Positions 48,548 through 59,659 are shown, counted from the first letter of the stretch. The stretch is DNA of 64,000 nt from Tachypleus tridentatus (GCF_004210375.1 NC_134832.1:150099592-150163591), one strand, 5' to 3'. The notes: generated from the sequence alone by a model not told the origin. Translations and numbers: made by a program.

Positions 48548-48829
48548 CTAGTCTACTTCACAAATATCGTACCATTTCGAAGAGATGGACCAAGGCCCAA
48601 CTATCTTGTTTCTGCGATGCTTGTCCAACGGACTGAAAGACTTGTTCTCCCAGAACAGTTTGCCTTTGAAGAAGAACATAGACCGGTGAGCGTAGGAATA
48701 ATACACAGCATCCAAGTTGTCTGGAAGTTTGGATTCGGGGGTTTCTGGCGGAAATTCCTTGGTGATATCTTTTGGATATCCTGGTAAACAGCAGCCTTCA
48801 TGTCCTCGGTTCACGTCATAGGCGTAAAC
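48548..48829 (-). CDS. Hemopexin exon C (blade 3 end, blade 4, stop)
   Basis: Acceptor ATGTTGTTCTTAAAG ends at 48830. Reads [20 protein letters not shown], then [19 protein letters not shown] and the terminal Cys in WYDICEVD before TAG. Length and final Cys suit the last exon of a hemopexin domain. Confidence 0.78.
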   Translation of the reverse strand, partial: VYAYDVNRGHEGCCLPGYPKDITKEFPPETPESKLPDNLDAVYYSYAHRSMFFFKGKLFWENKSFSPLDKHRRNKIVGPWSISSKWYDICEVD

Positions 48830-51800
48830 CTTTAAGAACAACATAAGAATGATAGTTTGAACATGATATTTATCATTAACTTGTCCTTCCTATTCATCAA
48901 AACGATGCGTTTCCATTCAATAGGAGATAGAAATTTAAATTAGAAACCTTCAATTTGGTACGTATACGACCTGTCGTCTTATCTAGCTGATGATTAGGTC
49001 CTCTTAATGTCCAATGTCTCCTGTGTTATGATACGTTCTTAAAATGTACGGTGTTATAAGTTAGAATTTACAAAAGTTTGATATTTCATATCATGCTATA
49101 ATGAAATTCTTGCTTATATGATACTGATAAAACCTTTTTATTACGCGATGTACAACCCCCAACTTCGCGAAAGTTTTATCCTCTGTTCATGTAGATTTGG
49201 ATAGTGGTCACGATGTTACCGTTTCGCCTCCGTATCCCGACACGGAGAACTTTATTTTTCCTCATTCTCAGGGTGCAGATATGACGTCATGAATACGTTG
49301 CACGTAGATATAATGCACATACGACACGGAAAATCAATGTTTTTAACACTATTTCAAAGGCCTGTTTAATTAATATGTAAACAACGAAATATTTAACCTA
49401 AAATAACTAACTGAAAAATTTGCTCAATAAGGTGAAATACGTGACTCCGCCGGTAGTAAACGGTATAAAAAGGAAGTCCGTAGTTTCAGAGTTAAACTGA
49501 AGGTCATGTACAGGAGATACATAGGTGTTTATTTAGGAAATAATTAAAGTTCGGTTTAGTCTGAATTTAGTACATTGCTACACGAAGGGTATCTGCTGTC
49601 CCTAAGGCAGCTAGTCATCATCACCCACCGCCAACTCTTTCACTAACGAACAGAGGGATTAACTGTAACATTATAACATTCCCACGGCAAAAATGGCAAG
49701 AATATGTAGTGGAATGACGATTCTGGAATGCTGGATAATATATCAGGTCATCCCTTAAGTAATGTCCGATTTTAGGTTCAGAAAAAGAGAAAGGATTTCA
49801 AACACTTTTAATGTTATTTAATCAATAATGTATGTTACATTATTATTAATTACTTCCTGCCAACGATTCACAAGCTTCTGAATGCCACTTCTATAAAATT
49901 CTTGGGATTTGGAGGAAAAGAATGTAGAGAGGGTAGTTTTAACATCTTCATGTGTTCCAAGCTCTTTTCCATCAAGATAGTTCAGCAAACTTTGGAACAG
50001 ATGGGACAAGGTCTGGAGAATAAGGAGGATGTGAAAGTTTCTAGCTCTTCAATCTTTACAGATGTGATCCTTGCTGTATGAGGCCTGGTGTAACACAACA
50101 CCCCTTTACAATTGATCGAAACAGGCCTCTGGTTTTTTCACTGCAACGTTCAAGCGCTGTAACTGTTGACAATAGAAATATGGTGTAATCGTTACATTGA
50201 GTGAAATCATCTCAAAGTGGATCACACCAACAATATCCCACCAAACGTTTAACAAGACTTGGGTGGAGGTCCATTGTGGGCTGTACTTTAGCCAGTTTAC
50301 CAGCACTGAGCCATTGTCTGCAGGGGCTTAACATTTTTATAAGATATCCATTTTTCATCATTAGTCACTAACCTGTCCAAAAAAAGTGAGATACGTTCAC
50401 GAAAGTGCAAATGTCTGTTTTGTTTTTTGTTTGTTTTTGAATTTCGCACAAATCTACTCTAGAGCTATCTGTGCTAGCCGTCCCTAATTTAGCAGTGTAA
50501 AACTAGAGGAAAGGCAGCTAGTCATCACCACCCACCGCCAACTCTTGGGCTACTCTTTTACCAACGAATAGTGAGATTGACCGTAACATTATAACGCCCC
50601 ACGGCTGAAAGGGCGAGCATGTTTGGCGCGATCGGGATGCAAACCCGCGACCATCAGATTACGAGTCGCACGCCTTAACACGCTTGGCCATGCCGGGCCA
50701 GTGCAAATGTCAACTCTTGTTCTGTTTGTTTTGGTTTTTTTTAAATTTCGCGCAAAGCTACTCGAGGGCTATCTGCGCTAGCCGTGCCTAATTTAGCACT
50801 GTAAGCCAGCTAGTCATCACCACCCACCGCCAACTCTTGGGCTACTCTTTTACCAACGAATAGTGGGATTGACCGTCATATTATAAAGCACCCACGACTG
50901 GGATTCAAACCCGCAACCCTCGGATTACAAGCCGAACGCCTTTACGCGCTTGGCCATGCCGGGCCAACTCTTGTTCTAAGATTAGCTTCTGTTAAATCAT
51001 GGGGACCCATTTTCCAAGTTTTGACACCTTCCAAGCTGTTGCAGATGACGGTGAGCTGTTAAATGGGTTGAATTAAGCTTCTGTGCTAGTTCTTCAACTG
51101 TTACAGCACAATCTTCATCAAGTGTAGCCAGCAGCAAGTCATCATTAAACTCAACAGGACGTGACTCATCACCGAACTTCTGAAACCACTCTCGACGTTT
51201 TATTTTATTAAGAGACTCCACACCATAAACACCTTGAATTTTTCATGCAGTTTCTGCTGCACTGTTGCCTTTCTTAAATTCATAAAGCATTATATGCCTA
51301 ATGTGCTGCTCAGACACATCCATCTTCACAAAGATTTATTTGCTTAATGATCTGAAAAAGTGGAGTTGGGTTAGTTTCTTTTATTTGTCTGAACATTTTT
51401 ATTTTAGTCATTAAAACCTTCTACAAAGACAGAAATGATGATGCACTTTGTGTATTAATTTTTCGGACATCACTTATGGGATAACCTGATACAAGAATGA
51501 ATGTGTCACACCGGTTTCTACATAATCGTCAAGTTCTGTACAAATACACATTCTCTGAGGCGAGTTAAATACAAGTAAAACATCGTTTGTGTTCATAAGA
51601 AGCCTAGTAATTGTTTCGATTAGGCTTTGTACAATGTTACAGATGAGGTTGTAGAAGTCGTTGGTGAATCCAGAATTAAAATTGAAGGGGTAGGGGGCGA
51701 ACTAGAGTGCAATCTCTGTTGTAAGAAATCATTCTGAAAACGCTCCTGCTGGAAAGATTAATGAAAATGTTCTTGTTGTACAAGGATATTTGTAAATTAA

Positions 51801-54733
51801 AAAAAGAAGTTATCACCATCTTACGACTTCGTGCCGTTGTAGGCCTGCTTTACTGATGTGTAATTCTTCGACATATGAGTTACTTTTGAGACAACATATA
51901 TTGTGATGTCATCAAATTCAGCTTCACTTTTATAAATTTACACAACTCAAGCCATGTGTAAACGGGAATGCCCGGTTTCTCACAGAATTACTCGAGGTGG
52001 GTCGCTCTTTACCAACGAATAGTTAGATTGACCGTTACATTATAATACCCCCACAGCTGAAAATACAAGAATATTTAGTTCGACGGGAATTCGAACTCGT
52101 TATCTTATGATTGCTAATAAAGTGCCCTGATCATCTGGTCATGTCGGGCCTGCCTACTGTAGAATATAGGTATACAACGGATGGTAAACAATATTATATC
52201 TTAAAGTCTGTGGATATATATTCCTACTATAGATGAATGATAGAAACGTAATTTAATCAAAATCTTGCTTGTAATTAAAATACTAATCGGCCATACCTTA
52301 TACAAGTAATCCATTTTATACATAAGAAATATTATGACATGCAACTTTGAGCTTCTTACATAAACTCTGCAAAAGCGCCATCTTCACTCGTGGCGCCATC
52401 TTCAAACGTAAATAATACGCATACCTTGTTTTGACACAATAATAAATAAAATTTCAATGCTTACGTATTTTCCTTTGAAAAATATAAATTTCCATCTCTT
52501 TGGTCGAAGAACACAGTATCAATGTTTCCTGGTATACTGGAAAACCTGGAACCTTGAATACGGAAATTGTCTTCAATTTTCTTTGGATAGCCTTCAGCCG
52601 CTGAAAGCTTTTGGTTGTCGTATTTGTAATAATATAACCCTAACCAAAGAAAAAGAGAAGAAAATAAAAATAGAACACACATACTATTACCACCGAAGAA
52701 AATACAGTGTGTGTGATGGTTGGGTCGGGGGATGAAGTAAAAGTTTACCAACATTCAAAGTTATTACGTTTGATGGTTCTAGTTTTGAATAATTACACTG
52801 GGAAACACTTTTTCAGTAACTTTGAGTTGCATTGATATTGTAACTGATTCTGAAGGAGTTTTAGGCGCTGATTTCAAATCTGAAATTAGTTTTTCTACAA
52901 GCTCTAGTTGGTATGCAATTTGAGGTTAATGAAATTGTACAATGTGAACTTGCGTGAACCATGTATAAGCATTTTCACGTCCATATATATAGATAGCTTC
53001 TAATATTTTGATCATTCTTCTTTGTTTCAGATCAAACATGGCTGCCAAAAATAGATATCATTGCAGAAACAAGCCTGATGCCTTCTGCTACATATGTGGA
53101 TGCTGCACACTCAATCGTCAGAGACGTAACATATCCTCGTTCGTCAAGCGTGCCTACAAGGCATATTTTGAAGTTCAAATTGCATAAAATCTGTAGCTTG
53201 CAGACAAAAACCGACTTCAGATTTGAAATCAACACACTAAAATTGACTACAGAAAGGTCTTTTTAAATGCAACAAAATGAGTGTTCCCCAGTGTTATTGT
53301 AATATTTTGGGGAACTTTTTAAAACAGTTTTTATATGTTTGTATTCTGTTACAGAAGAAATACCACGTATAGCTCTCCAGCACAATATTCTATATTTCCT
53401 AGTATCATAACTTGGTCAATTGTATTTCATGATGATGATGTTGTTACAAACAATCTTTGATACAAAAAAAACGTCTTCCAATCCGACCGATTCTGATGGT
53501 GAAATTTACACAGCGCTTCAAACATTTGTACTGTAAGAAAACAACAACAAAATTTGGTAGACCCCAAACTCTCACGAACTCTGGTCATGTTTTCAAGTGA
53601 GAATGTTATGATTTCTATTTCTTTAAGGAATTTTACGCATAAAATGTCGTTGATTTCGAAGCATGACAGAGAATGTGAGCTTTAGGCTTGTGTGCTTTCG
53701 TCAATTTCAAATATCGGCCTTTTAGTCTTAACAGCCCAGTTTCATCACAATGACTCAATAATTTCTATCTTAAAGCCATCATTTTCCTGGATGTTTTGGT
53801 TTCGAAGCTCCTCAGCGTCTTCTAAATGCTCTGGAGAACAGCAAATGCCTTGCTCCGTTTGAAGATCTCGTGTCACGACTGATTCTTTTGAAAAGGATCT
53901 TTAACACACCTCAAATCACGGCTATTGATTGTATTATACTGTCTTAAGGTAGAAATTTCACTGAGAACGAAATGTATAGGTACTACACACGCCGCACGTG
54001 GCACCACTATATTAATACACGTAAATCGTCCAATTAAACTGCAATTAACTCTTCCTAGTTTCACGCAAGCGCATTTCGGACAACAAAATGAACACAGACT
54101 TTAGTCGTATTTGTTTTCCTTGTTATTAGAAAAGTGGGACCAAGAATTATTAACAAATGGAACTTCGAGTCTTGGACAATGTAACAAACTTAAATATAAT
54201 TCATTTAAAAACGTTAAAAGTACAGAGAAAAATGACAGTGCATGAATAAGGATAACGATAGAAATATTGGTGTTTTAACACGTAATCAAACGTTTAGCTT
54301 AAATAAGTTGAAAGAAAAAAATTCTTAAACAAATATTTGTAACGAAAAAAAACGTTTCTATGACTACTTATGAATTTACATGAAACGATGACGTAAAAGC
54401 ATTTTTTTTTAAGTAAGTTAACACTGCTTACTTTCATTACGTCAGAAGTTAACACGGTTCGATAAAGTAATGTTTGATTCAAACTTACCTTTAAAAAAAA
54501 GTAAGCGTCGTCTTGGGTGTAAGTCCAAATATGAACGTAGCCATCTATGTCTTTAGGAAGGCCTTTCCACTCTGGTTTGATATATCGGGGATCACCGTAC
54601 CGCGTTCGATTGAATCTGTTCTCGTACATCCAGTAGTGGTCATTTCGGAAGAAAAAGGTATTGTAGATGGTTTCTCCATCTGGCCTCTTACGTACCCAAT
54701 CAAATACAGTATCGAAGCGCCCTTCACAGACCC
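48548..54733 (-). CDS. Hemopexin-domain protein, probable matrix metalloproteinase C-terminus
   Basis: Three minus-strand exons (54733-54489, 52639-52465, 48829-48548) together cover a four-bladed hemopexin domain. Blade 1 begins at [12 protein letters not shown] with the expected first Cys and includes [11 protein letters not shown]; blade 2 has [16 protein letters not shown] then [11 protein letters not shown]; blade 3 has [17 protein letters not shown] then VYAYDVNRG and PGYPKDI; blade 4 has [19 protein letters not shown] and ends KWYDICEVD with the second disulfide Cys near the stop. In arthropods this domain is characteristic of matrix metalloproteinases, secreted or membrane zinc endopeptidases of the extracellular matrix. 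Catalytic HExxH and prodomain exons are not visible and would lie at or right of the N gap. Two joints need one-base corrections, so protein status is uncertain. Confidence 0.72.
49464..49489 (+). promoter_or_regulatory. Possible orphan TATA/initiator core promoter
   Basis: TATAAAAAGG at 49464-49473 is followed 24 bases later by TTTCAGAGTT, an initiator-like sequence, and by ATGTACAGGAGATACATAG|GTGTTT at 49507 that could be a six-codon first exon. No downstream exon on the plus strand is recognised. Confidence 0.3.
49590..49716 (-). mobile_element. SINE family A fragment
   Basis: Reverse-strand body only: CAGCTAGTCATCATCACCCA, CCGCCAACTCTTTCACTAAC and GTAACATTATAACATTCCCA. Confidence 0.75.
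50416..50699 (-). mobile_element. SINE family A copy nested in mariner (first)
   Basis: Reverse-strand full copy ending ...CTTGGCCATGCCGGGCC, flanked by the 12-bp duplication AGTGCAAATGTC at 50404-50415 and 50700-50711. Confidence 0.93.
50724..50965 (-). mobile_element. SINE family A copy nested in mariner (second)
   Basis: Reverse-strand copy with two internal deletions (after CACTGTAAG and at CACCCACGACTGG), flanked by AACTCTTGTTCT at 50712-50723 and 50966-50977. It sits 12 bp from the first insertion's duplicate and in the same orientation. Confidence 0.93.
51991..52150 (-). mobile_element. SINE family A fragment
   Basis: Reverse-strand head and part of the body: TTACCAACGAATAGTTAGAT, AATTCGAACTCG as B box region and CATGTCGGGCC at the end. 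Confidence 0.75.
52465..52639 (-). CDS. Hemopexin exon B (blade 2 end and blade 3 start)
   Basis: Acceptor CTTTTTCTTTGGTTAG ends at 52640. Reads [20 protein letters not shown], later [20 protein letters not shown] and KENT. Donor TAC|GTAAGC begins at 52464, leaving phase 2 although exon C starts in phase 0. One extra G (ACG|GTAAGC) would fix the joint. Confidence 0.72.
52796..53293. mobile_element. Short Chapaev-like element with transposase N-terminal scrap
   Basis: Ends CACTGGGAAACACT and AGTGTTCCCCAGTG, flanked by TTA at 52793-52795 and 53294-53296. Inverted similarity continues inward: GATTTCAAATCTGAA occurs at about 52873 and its inverse at about 53218. The 498-bp interior holds, at 53038-53170, a plus-strand frame with [20 protein letters not shown] and KRAYKAYF, homologous to the N-terminal zinc region of the element at 7880-9628. 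It is a deletion derivative of a related but different subfamily. Confidence 0.8.
53294..54488. other. Intron of the hemopexin gene, nothing further recognised
   Basis: Some coding-like phrases on the minus strand near 53760-53850 ([14 protein letters not shown]) lack splice sites or a clear family; possibly an old retroelement remnant. Confidence 0.35.
54489..54733 (-). CDS. Hemopexin exon A (blade 1 and start of blade 2)
   Basis: Acceptor GGGCACATAG ends at 54734; the first two bases complete a codon, then [13 protein letters not shown] follows. Donor AAAG|GTAAGT begins at 54488. The run of eight T (minus strand, 54500-54493) leaves phase 0, whereas exon B needs phase 1; nine T would read YFFFKG and restore the typical blade sequence. 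Confidence 0.75.
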
Positions 54734-54902
54734 CTATGTGCCCAGAATAATAAGTTTATTTTAATTTTAGTCCATGTTGTGTTGTTTTAAGAAATTAAAA
54801 TAACGCTAAAAAATAAGGGTCGAAATTATATATTCAGCCATTTATAGGAAGATGCAAGTCACACAGCCCAAATATTTACTACTTGTACAGATTAACTTAG
54901 TT

Positions 54903-55402
54903 NNNNNNNNNNNNNNNNNNNNNNNNNNNNNNNNNNNNNNNNNNNNNNNNNNNNNNNNNNNNNNNNNNNNNNNNNNNNNNNNNNNNNNNNNNNNNNNNNN
55001 NNNNNNNNNNNNNNNNNNNNNNNNNNNNNNNNNNNNNNNNNNNNNNNNNNNNNNNNNNNNNNNNNNNNNNNNNNNNNNNNNNNNNNNNNNNNNNNNNNNN
55101 NNNNNNNNNNNNNNNNNNNNNNNNNNNNNNNNNNNNNNNNNNNNNNNNNNNNNNNNNNNNNNNNNNNNNNNNNNNNNNNNNNNNNNNNNNNNNNNNNNNN
55201 NNNNNNNNNNNNNNNNNNNNNNNNNNNNNNNNNNNNNNNNNNNNNNNNNNNNNNNNNNNNNNNNNNNNNNNNNNNNNNNNNNNNNNNNNNNNNNNNNNNN
55301 NNNNNNNNNNNNNNNNNNNNNNNNNNNNNNNNNNNNNNNNNNNNNNNNNNNNNNNNNNNNNNNNNNNNNNNNNNNNNNNNNNNNNNNNNNNNNNNNNNNN
55401 NN
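54903..55402. other. Assembly gap, 500 N
   Basis: Exactly 500 unknown bases, which suggests a fixed-size placeholder. It lies directly upstream of hemopexin exon A, where linker or catalytic exons could be missing. Confidence 0.98.
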
Positions 55403-57655
55403 AGTTTTAAACGTGAGAATTAAACGGTTGTACTGGTGAAAGTCCAGATATCCACTAGAGGATTCAAATAAGGACCAAAAGTTTACATGTTAGTGTTACG
55501 GGTCTTTCTAAAATCCTTCAAGTTACTAGAAATTCCATGTGCGATTTTATTTGATTTAGGGTGTTTGTGCCAAGAAATGGGAAATTTATAGCTTTAAAAT
55601 TAGAATATTATGTTTCATTGGAAACCTGGATAGAAAATGCGTGTTCGTTTATATTTGGTGAACTTTCTTCCAAGTATTCAACCTGTCGATTAGTTTTGTT
55701 TAGCAGTGTTAAAAAAGTGATATGGTTGGTACTGCTTCGTATCTTAGCTGCACGTCTGGGATCTTATAACGCCAGAAACCTGGTTCTCTATATGTGAGGT
55801 AGGCATAGCTCAGACAATATATGAAAGAAATAAAGGTTTTGATATTGTTACGTTATCAATATATCAGCACGTTCTGATAATTTTTAGAGTATTAAGCTAG
55901 TCTTTCGTGAAAACAAATTGTTGTGTATTGATATACAGATTTCAAAAAAGAAGTTACGGTGTTGAAGTCACCACCCATGGATGAGTTTATTAAAACAGTA
56001 ATAGTTGTTACGTTATCACAAAACATTTTGCATTATATTTAAAAATAATTAATTTGTTAAACGAATTATTAATTACGAACATAAGTTTTCCGCTGGTTTA
56101 TATTGGTATGAAATTTACGGAAATCAAATTTTTTCTATATATTTACTTTTCAAACATTATAACTTTCATGAATATTTTAATATTAGAGTGATGGCTAAAA
56201 GAACTCACGGTTATTATATTCTGAAGCTTGAAACACTCTTGATTGTGTTTAGTTTTATAAAGAGTGTAATTTATTGTGTAGCTTCTGATAACACACAACT
56301 TTACGTAAAGACTATAGCACTGTGGTCTTCTAACCTGGATCACAGATCTAACTTTATTTGTGAAACATTCCACGTGAAACATAAAAGTAGAAACTGATCG
56401 ACTTTTGTATCGAATTTCAAGTTTAATGATAAACACTAGAGGTCTGATTCACGAAAACAAATTCAACGTTTTAAAATCATTTGCAACTGATTTATCAGGT
56501 CGAAAATTAAGTTTTGTATTAAATATTAAAAACATTGTAATACCAAAACAAATAATACTGCAGTTTGGGAATTTTCCTAAATTAATGTTAATAAATATCT
56601 AACAAAAGTTGTTTATCATATTCGAAATATAAAAAAAACAACAACAACATGTCCATTGAGTGAGTTTCGAATTCGGTCGGATGTTTAGAAAGAACAGATT
56701 TGAATGGTAACAATATAACGGATTGAATATAAGGTAAAACGTGCGGGGTGTTTAATAAATAGTATTGTTTAGACAAACCATTACAGTAGAAGGCTTAATA
56801 TATGTCAGCACAAACAGTGTATCTTTAAATTAATAATAAATATTAAACGAAAACTCTGGGAATCTGGAATTCATTACATTAATGACAACAAACAAGAGTT
56901 GCTTTTATTGTTTAGTGTTGGAAAATAACTGAAATGGAAAGACTTTCAATAATATAGAGTGGTCAATCTGTGGTTTTGGAGTCGAGAATTTTAATGTTTT
57001 AGCAAGTATGTGGTGGTTGTTGTTTTCACTCTCTAATGGGACTCAAGTAGTTTATACATACATATAAGTATAGGTATTTGTATGTCGTGTGGTTATAATA
57101 CTTCCAAGTTTCCTCCTATAAATAATAATACTTACAGTGACGTATTGACTGCTGATATTGAGGTCTGTTCAAATTATACACTTATTTTCACCCCTTGTGT
57201 TTAGTCTTGTGCTTATCATTATTCACTGTTACCCTGAACTATAATTTCTATCTCAAACAACTTCTGGGAAGGAGGACAAAGTTATTGATAGACCAGACAT
57301 CTTTACAAACTGACCACAGTCCGCCTGCTATTTATATACGTGGACTTCACCTTCCAAGATAATAGGTATTATCTTATTAACAGCACAAGACACTAAAAAG
57401 AACTTTATTTCGTTCTATCTTGTTTTTTTTTCTTTGATGTGTGTTTGTGTTTCGGGGATTGTGTTAAGTTTGTTATGTAATCATAGTCTTCACCTTACCA
57501 GTGAACACTATGGTCATAATTCTCTTGTGGGTGTCATTGTGGATACCGATAGTGTTCTAAATATGAGACTATCTGAATTTATTAACTTTTACTTGGAGCA
57601 CCATGCCATCCTTTCTTTTGTTCTTTTGTCAACCAACAGTGTTGCTATACGAATG
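55403..57655. other. Stretch without recognised gene
   Basis: Searched on the minus strand for a metalloproteinase zinc motif (HExxHxxGxxH) by eye; none seen. No other feature is supported. Confidence 0.35.
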
Positions 57656-57657
57656 TT

Positions 57658-58336
57658 TTCATCTGAGAGAAATGTAACATATAAACCACTATGGTTCTCC
57701 TGTTGGCAGATGTTTATCATGAACTTTGTTCTGTTACAAACTCACACACAAAAGTTCCCGACTACCCTTTAAGGACAATGAACAACAGTATAGTGTACTC
57801 AGACGAATGTGTTCATTATGCCTTAAGCATATGTTAAGCCTCGGTTAAAAATCATAAAACAGTTTTCATTTCAAAACATTTATTTACTAGTGTAAATTTA
57901 CAAAAGAAATGCATAGTACAATAATTCGGATTCACAACTTGATTATCTTGTTTGATGCGACGAACATGTAAACGGCTCTTTTCGTTGACCACTTTCCTTA
58001 CATCCTGGAAAGTAAAGAGTCTGTTAGTACAAAGTTGTTCGATTGAGTTATAACAGAACAAGAAACGACAGTCAATTTTATTATCACATGTTACTTCATT
58101 TAAGTATCGTTTTAATTCTTAGATATTAACAATCACATTTATCAAACAATTCTAAGTTTCCCCTTGTGAGTATTTATCTACATTAATAATAACAGTGATT
58201 AACCTGAACTTATCTCATATCAAACCTACAGAGACAAATGTTACTTAGAGTAACAATATCCTCCTATGATCCCACCACGAGATAGATAAAACAGTTTATA
58301 ACAAAAAATTATAAACTATTCTAGTGGTGACAAACC
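57658..58336. repeat. Inverted duplication, left arm
   Basis: Matches the reverse complement of 63398-64000 almost base for base (for example GAGAGAAATGTAACATATAA at 57665 and GAACCTAC-type matches near 58225), with about 62 extra bases at 58248-58309. The true outer end is unknown because the partner arm runs off the window. Confidence 0.9.
57852..58004 (-). CDS. Candidate terminal exon in left duplication arm
   Basis: Acceptor CTTTACTTTCCAG ends at 58005, then DVRKVVNEKSRLHVRRIKQD and a frame open to TGA. An AATAAA lies inside the frame near its end, so true coding length is doubtful. The copy in the right arm differs at several codons without a clear excess of silent changes. Unknown function. 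Confidence 0.22.
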   Translation of the reverse strand, partial: DVRKVVNEKSRLHVRRIKQDNQVVNPNYCTMHFFCKFTLVNKCFEMKTVL

Positions 58337-58508
58337 ATTTAGTATTAATGATAAAGGTGAATGTGATAAGCCTGCAGCCACTCTTATAAACTCCATATTC
58401 ATTCCACAAGAAACTAATCCTTCATAATAACGAACCCAGCTTGTAGCAACAAATGCTATGTAAATACGTATGATATGCTGAAGAAGATAATTCATGTTAA
58501 GAAATATA

Positions 58509-59656
58509 ATCTTCAAAAAAGAAACGCAAAGGCAAATTTTGAGACATATTGTTAACAAGTTTATTCTGGGTAGTTCTGTATGACATGTGTGAAACTTTGC
58601 ACATTCACTGCTGAACATCCAAAGTCTGCAAAGGCGAAGTCCACGCTCACTAGGTGAAGTTTAACGTCACTCAACGTCAATAACGGGTATGCCCCCCGTG
58701 AGCATCAATAACTGCTTGGCATCTCCTGCCCATGGAAGCGATGAGATGACGAATCATATCCTGTGGAATGGCTGTCCACTCAGCCTGCAAAGCTGCTACA
58801 AGATGAGGTAGAGTCTGAGGTTGAGGTTCTTGCCGTCGCAGACGTCGGTTCAACTCGTTCCAAAGATGTTTGATGGGGTTTAAATATGGTGATATGGAGG
58901 GCCAGGGAAGAACGTTGATGTTGTGGTGTCTCAAGAAGACAGTGGAGAGTCGGGCTGTTTTAGGACGGGCATTGTCATGTTGAAAAACGTCGTTGACGTT
59001 CACCATGATGGGTTGCACATGGAGCCTAAGAATCTCGTAGACAGTTGTGTACGGTCTGATCGGAAATCCTAAGCAGCCCCTGGTATGGTTGAGGCAGTAG
59101 ACGTCGCAGTGGTGGTCCTATCCCGAAGGTGACGTAACCGGATGTTGCCATCTTGTGCGGGCGTGGTCACGAGGTCTGCCAGATCGTGGACGGTCACGAG
59201 TTGATCCATGTTGTTGGTGACGATTCCATAGCCTTATGATGGTGCTTGGGTGGACATTCACAGCTCTGGCAATATATGTTGAGATTCGACTGCTTCCAAG
59301 CCACCAATGGCGTTGTTGCGTTGTGCTTCAGTCAGTCCTGTCGTAACTGTATTGCGTGTCGGTGGCTTAACATTGAGCTATGGAAACCGAGAACCCGTCA
59401 CTCTTATAGGATTTTGCACATGTTGCACTTGCAGAACATGCAGGTCTCAAACAAATTTATTGGACACGTATGCGTTTTGGCGAAAAATCCTATGTTTTCC
59501 TCCGTTTTCAAAGTGCACAACTTTTATTGTCATTTTGGTCTGACAATCAGTGCCTTAACACGTGTAACATCACATACTCTGAGCTTATAACGTTATTACA
59601 TATATTTCTCTTTAAAATAACAAAAATATCCCTTTTGCGTTTCTTTTTTTGAAGAG
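58509..59656 (-). mobile_element. Tc1-family transposon, decayed
   Basis: Inverted ends ATCTTCAAAAAAGAAACGCA and (reverse complement of right) CTCTTCAAAAAAAGAAACGC, flanked by TA at 58507-58508 and 59657-58. Length 1148 bp. It lies just inside the left duplication arm. Confidence 0.88.
58677..59380 (-). pseudogene. Tc1-type transposase pseudogene, catalytic Glu replaced by Lys
   Basis: The C-terminal frame (59018-58677, 113 residues) contains VFQHDNARPKTAR with the second catalytic Asp (residue 15) and, 34 residues on, NPIKHLWNELNRR where the family has NPIEHLW: the third catalytic residue is Lys50. Further right on the same strand are N-terminal scraps (TVTTGLTEAQRNNAI near 59330 and MDQLVTVHDLADLVTTPAQD near 59180) in other frames with stops; the middle with the first Asp is not recognisable. 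It is inactive. Confidence 0.88.
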
Positions 59657-59659
59657 TAT

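Larger units (their letters stand above)
49818..51330 (-). pseudogene. mariner transposase pseudogene
   Basis: From right to left: start [20 protein letters not shown] at about 51320, an in-frame TGA, then the helix-turn-helix region with [12 protein letters not shown] and [24 protein letters not shown] insertions at 50965-50416; then LVTNDEKWI-like sequence near 50370, a [11 protein letters not shown] segment and the C-terminal [14 protein letters not shown] with [17 protein letters not shown] and YIID at the end (49818). DEKW is the first catalytic aspartate region of the DD34D core. Stops, shifts and both insertions disable it. Confidence 0.85.
49743..51489 (-). mobile_element. mariner-family transposon containing two SINEs
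   Basis: Inverted ends TCAGGTCATCCCTTAAGTAA and (reverse complement of the right end) TCAGGTTATCCCATAAGTGA, both followed by TGTCCGA, flanked by TA at 49741-49742 and 51490-51491. Without the two SINE insertions it is about 1.2 kb, the usual mariner size. The transposase reads on the minus strand and is broken. Confidence 0.92.

Noticed and set aside
54852-55439. 195-codon open frame
   Set aside because: It is open only because it spans 500 N.
57434-57772. 112-codon plus-strand frame overlapping the left duplication arm
   Set aside because: No domain or splice support; the part in the duplicated arm is not preserved as a frame by any clear constraint.
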